A DNA stretch of 64,000 nucleotides from Chara braunii (Eukaryota; Streptophyta; Charophyceae; Charales; Characeae): the NCBI GenBank assembly GCA_003427395.1, contig BFEA01000046.1, positions 2,126,398 through 2,190,397 on the forward strand, given 5' to 3'. Both the position numbers and the translations under genes were made by a program. Each line of letters opens with the position of its first letter. Positions within the stretch are counted from its first letter, which is position 1. Below are positions 62,945-64,000 of the stretch, in pieces. The notes below the pieces were generated by a model that worked only from the letters and a program-made list of their open reading frames with translations, was not told the DNA's origin and searched no databases.

Positions 62945-63514
62945 TCAAACAATTAACTGTCCGTCTTGTTGTTGACAAGTCTCCACGTACAGCTGAGCAT
63001 CTTGCATCATCGTGGGCCACCAAAACCGCTGCAGCAGATTAGCTGTGGTCTTCTTGTACCCAAAATGGTCGGTGGCATCATGACACTCACCTAAAAATAA
63101 ACTACGCAAAGACTCACTATTAGGAACACGCAATCGTTTATTCCCTTCCTTCTCAAGGAACAACAAGCCATTGACCAACTCAAACTCGGCAGAAGTCTTA
63201 TTGTCCTTCGCCTGTAGTCTGCGTATGATCTTAGACATGAACTGGTCCTCGCGATAGGCTTCCACCAAGGACTGAGTAACATTGTTCGTCAGATCGAACT
63301 CAGTAATCAGCGCACCTGAGAAATCAGGTCTACGCGACAAGGCATCAGCAACCTTCTTGTACTCCCCGTTCAGATACCGAGGGTCAAAGTCATATTGTTC
63401 AATGACTTCGATCCAACGCTTGAGGGCGTCAGAGAGTACAGGCTGAGTTCTCATCCATCTCAGGGTCTGATGATCAGTCATGAGGATGAAGAACCTCCCA
63501 AGGAGGTAATGTCT
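62945..63514 (-). pseudogene. E2: end of RNase H and N-terminal integrase, truncated
   Basis: Minus strand after a TGA at 63513: RHYLLGRFFILMTDHQTLRW (RNase H Asp), KRWIEVIEQYDFDPRYLNGE, YKKVADALSRRPDF. Integrase N-terminus: RLRVPNSESLRSLFLGECHD, HFGYKKTTANLLQRFWWPTM, AQLYVETCQQQ. The last block stops at the first zinc-binding Cys, where homology ends at about 62960. The catalytic core is missing. Sequence is close to element C (LCVPNSEEIRSLILGECHD). Confidence 0.85.
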
Positions 63515-64000
63515 TCAATGGGTCAGAGCCTTGTAAACCGCATAGAGTTCCTTCTCATAGGTGGACTTAGCCAACTTCTGAGACAACATTTTTTTGGACA
63601 TGTACTCTACAGGCCTCAACTTTGGCCCCTCCTGCTGCGCGAGCACGGCGCCAATGCCATATTGACTGGCATTCGTGGTGACTATAAACGACTTATCAGG
63701 ATCAGGAAGTTTCAAGACCTGGTAGTGCGTCAATGCATGCTTCAAATGTTTGAAAGCAGCCTCGCACTCATCTGTCCACTCCCATGGGGTGTCAAGGCGG
63801 GTCAGATCAGTCAAAGGAGCGGCCACTATGCTATAGTTCTTAACGAAAGTCCTATAGTAGCCTGTCATTCCTAAGAAAGATCTCATCTCAGTCACAGACT
63901 GAGGATGTGGCCAATCACGAATGTTGGCCACCTTCGCGTCATCGGGCTTCAACCCTTCTGCGGATATCTCATGACCCAAGTACAAGACACGGGTGCGACC
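63515..64000 (-). pseudogene. E2: RT thumb/connection and RNase H start (runs off window)
   Basis: Minus strand, entering from beyond 64000: YLGHEISAEGLKPDDAKVAN, IRDWPHPQSVTEMRSFLGMT, GYYRTFVKNYSIVAAPLTDL, then RNase H FIVTTNASQYGIGAVLAQQE (TTNAS where TTDAS is standard, so the first catalytic Asp reads Asn), RPVEYMSKKMLSQKLAKSTY, EKELYAVYKALTH, stop. The TGA replaces the Trp of the usual THWRHYL. The frame continues past the stop into 62945-63514, so this is a single long frame with one nonsense codon. The YxDD box would lie beyond the window. Confidence 0.88.

Overview
The window reads as repeat-dominated nuclear DNA from a eukaryote, probably of the green lineage (land plant or streptophyte alga). 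The clues are initiator-Met-type primer sites (TGGTATCGGAGC), one tRNA-Asp-type primer site (TGGCGCCGTTGCCGGGGA) like those of plant Ty3/gypsy elements, chromodomain-bearing gypsy polyproteins, CCCTAA-rich tracts and long non-coding stretches. The species cannot be fixed from sequence alone. I found no convincing intact host gene, no rRNA gene, no canonical tRNA gene and no CRISPR array. Almost everything recognisable is a broken LTR retrotransposon.

Layout. 0.6-2.7 kb: a decayed gypsy gag/protease/RT (E1), cut at about 2.73 kb by a candidate terminal-inverted-repeat element (2728-4485). 4841-5741: an isolated LTR of family A. 8222-8543: a 309-bp LTR of family X plus primer site. 9.4-10.4 kb: a diverged duplication carrying a TATA-like motif and a conserved hairpin. 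12.0-13.4 kb: about 18 copies of a conserved core flanked by variable complementary arms. 13.5-19 kb: mostly non-coding with short tandem repeats. 19.2-23.65 kb (minus): a family A element with LTR, primer site and gag only. 24-31 kb (plus): element G, with gag, protease, RT, RNase H, integrase, chromodomain tail and LTR, all frameshifted. 31.9-38.4 kb (minus): element H of the same clade, with good gag, protease, integrase and chromodomain but no RT. 41.7-50.3 kb (plus): element M, a different gypsy type with a tRNA-Asp primer site and a long unrecognised coding region ahead of gag made of repeated mini-domains. 53.1-56.8 kb (plus): element C, with RNase H, integrase (585-base assembly gap), chromodomain and family A LTR. 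57.2-62.5 kb (plus): element D, with two LTRs, gag, a 65-nt-arm palindrome, an inverted integrase piece and a chromodomain. 62.9-64.0 kb (minus): element E2, RT end through RNase H to a truncated integrase, running off the window.

How they relate. G and H share protease, chromodomain and LTR type. C, D, E2, E1 and the family A LTRs belong to a second chromodomain-type assemblage. M stands apart. None looks autonomous as read. Many in-frame stops sit where a Trp, Gln or Arg codon would give TAG, TGA or TAA by one transition, and other breaks are deletions, short tandem duplications and inversions. The strongest candidates for something undescribed are the 12-13.4 kb hairpin array, the repeated mini-domain region of element M, and the fold-back/inversion inside element D.
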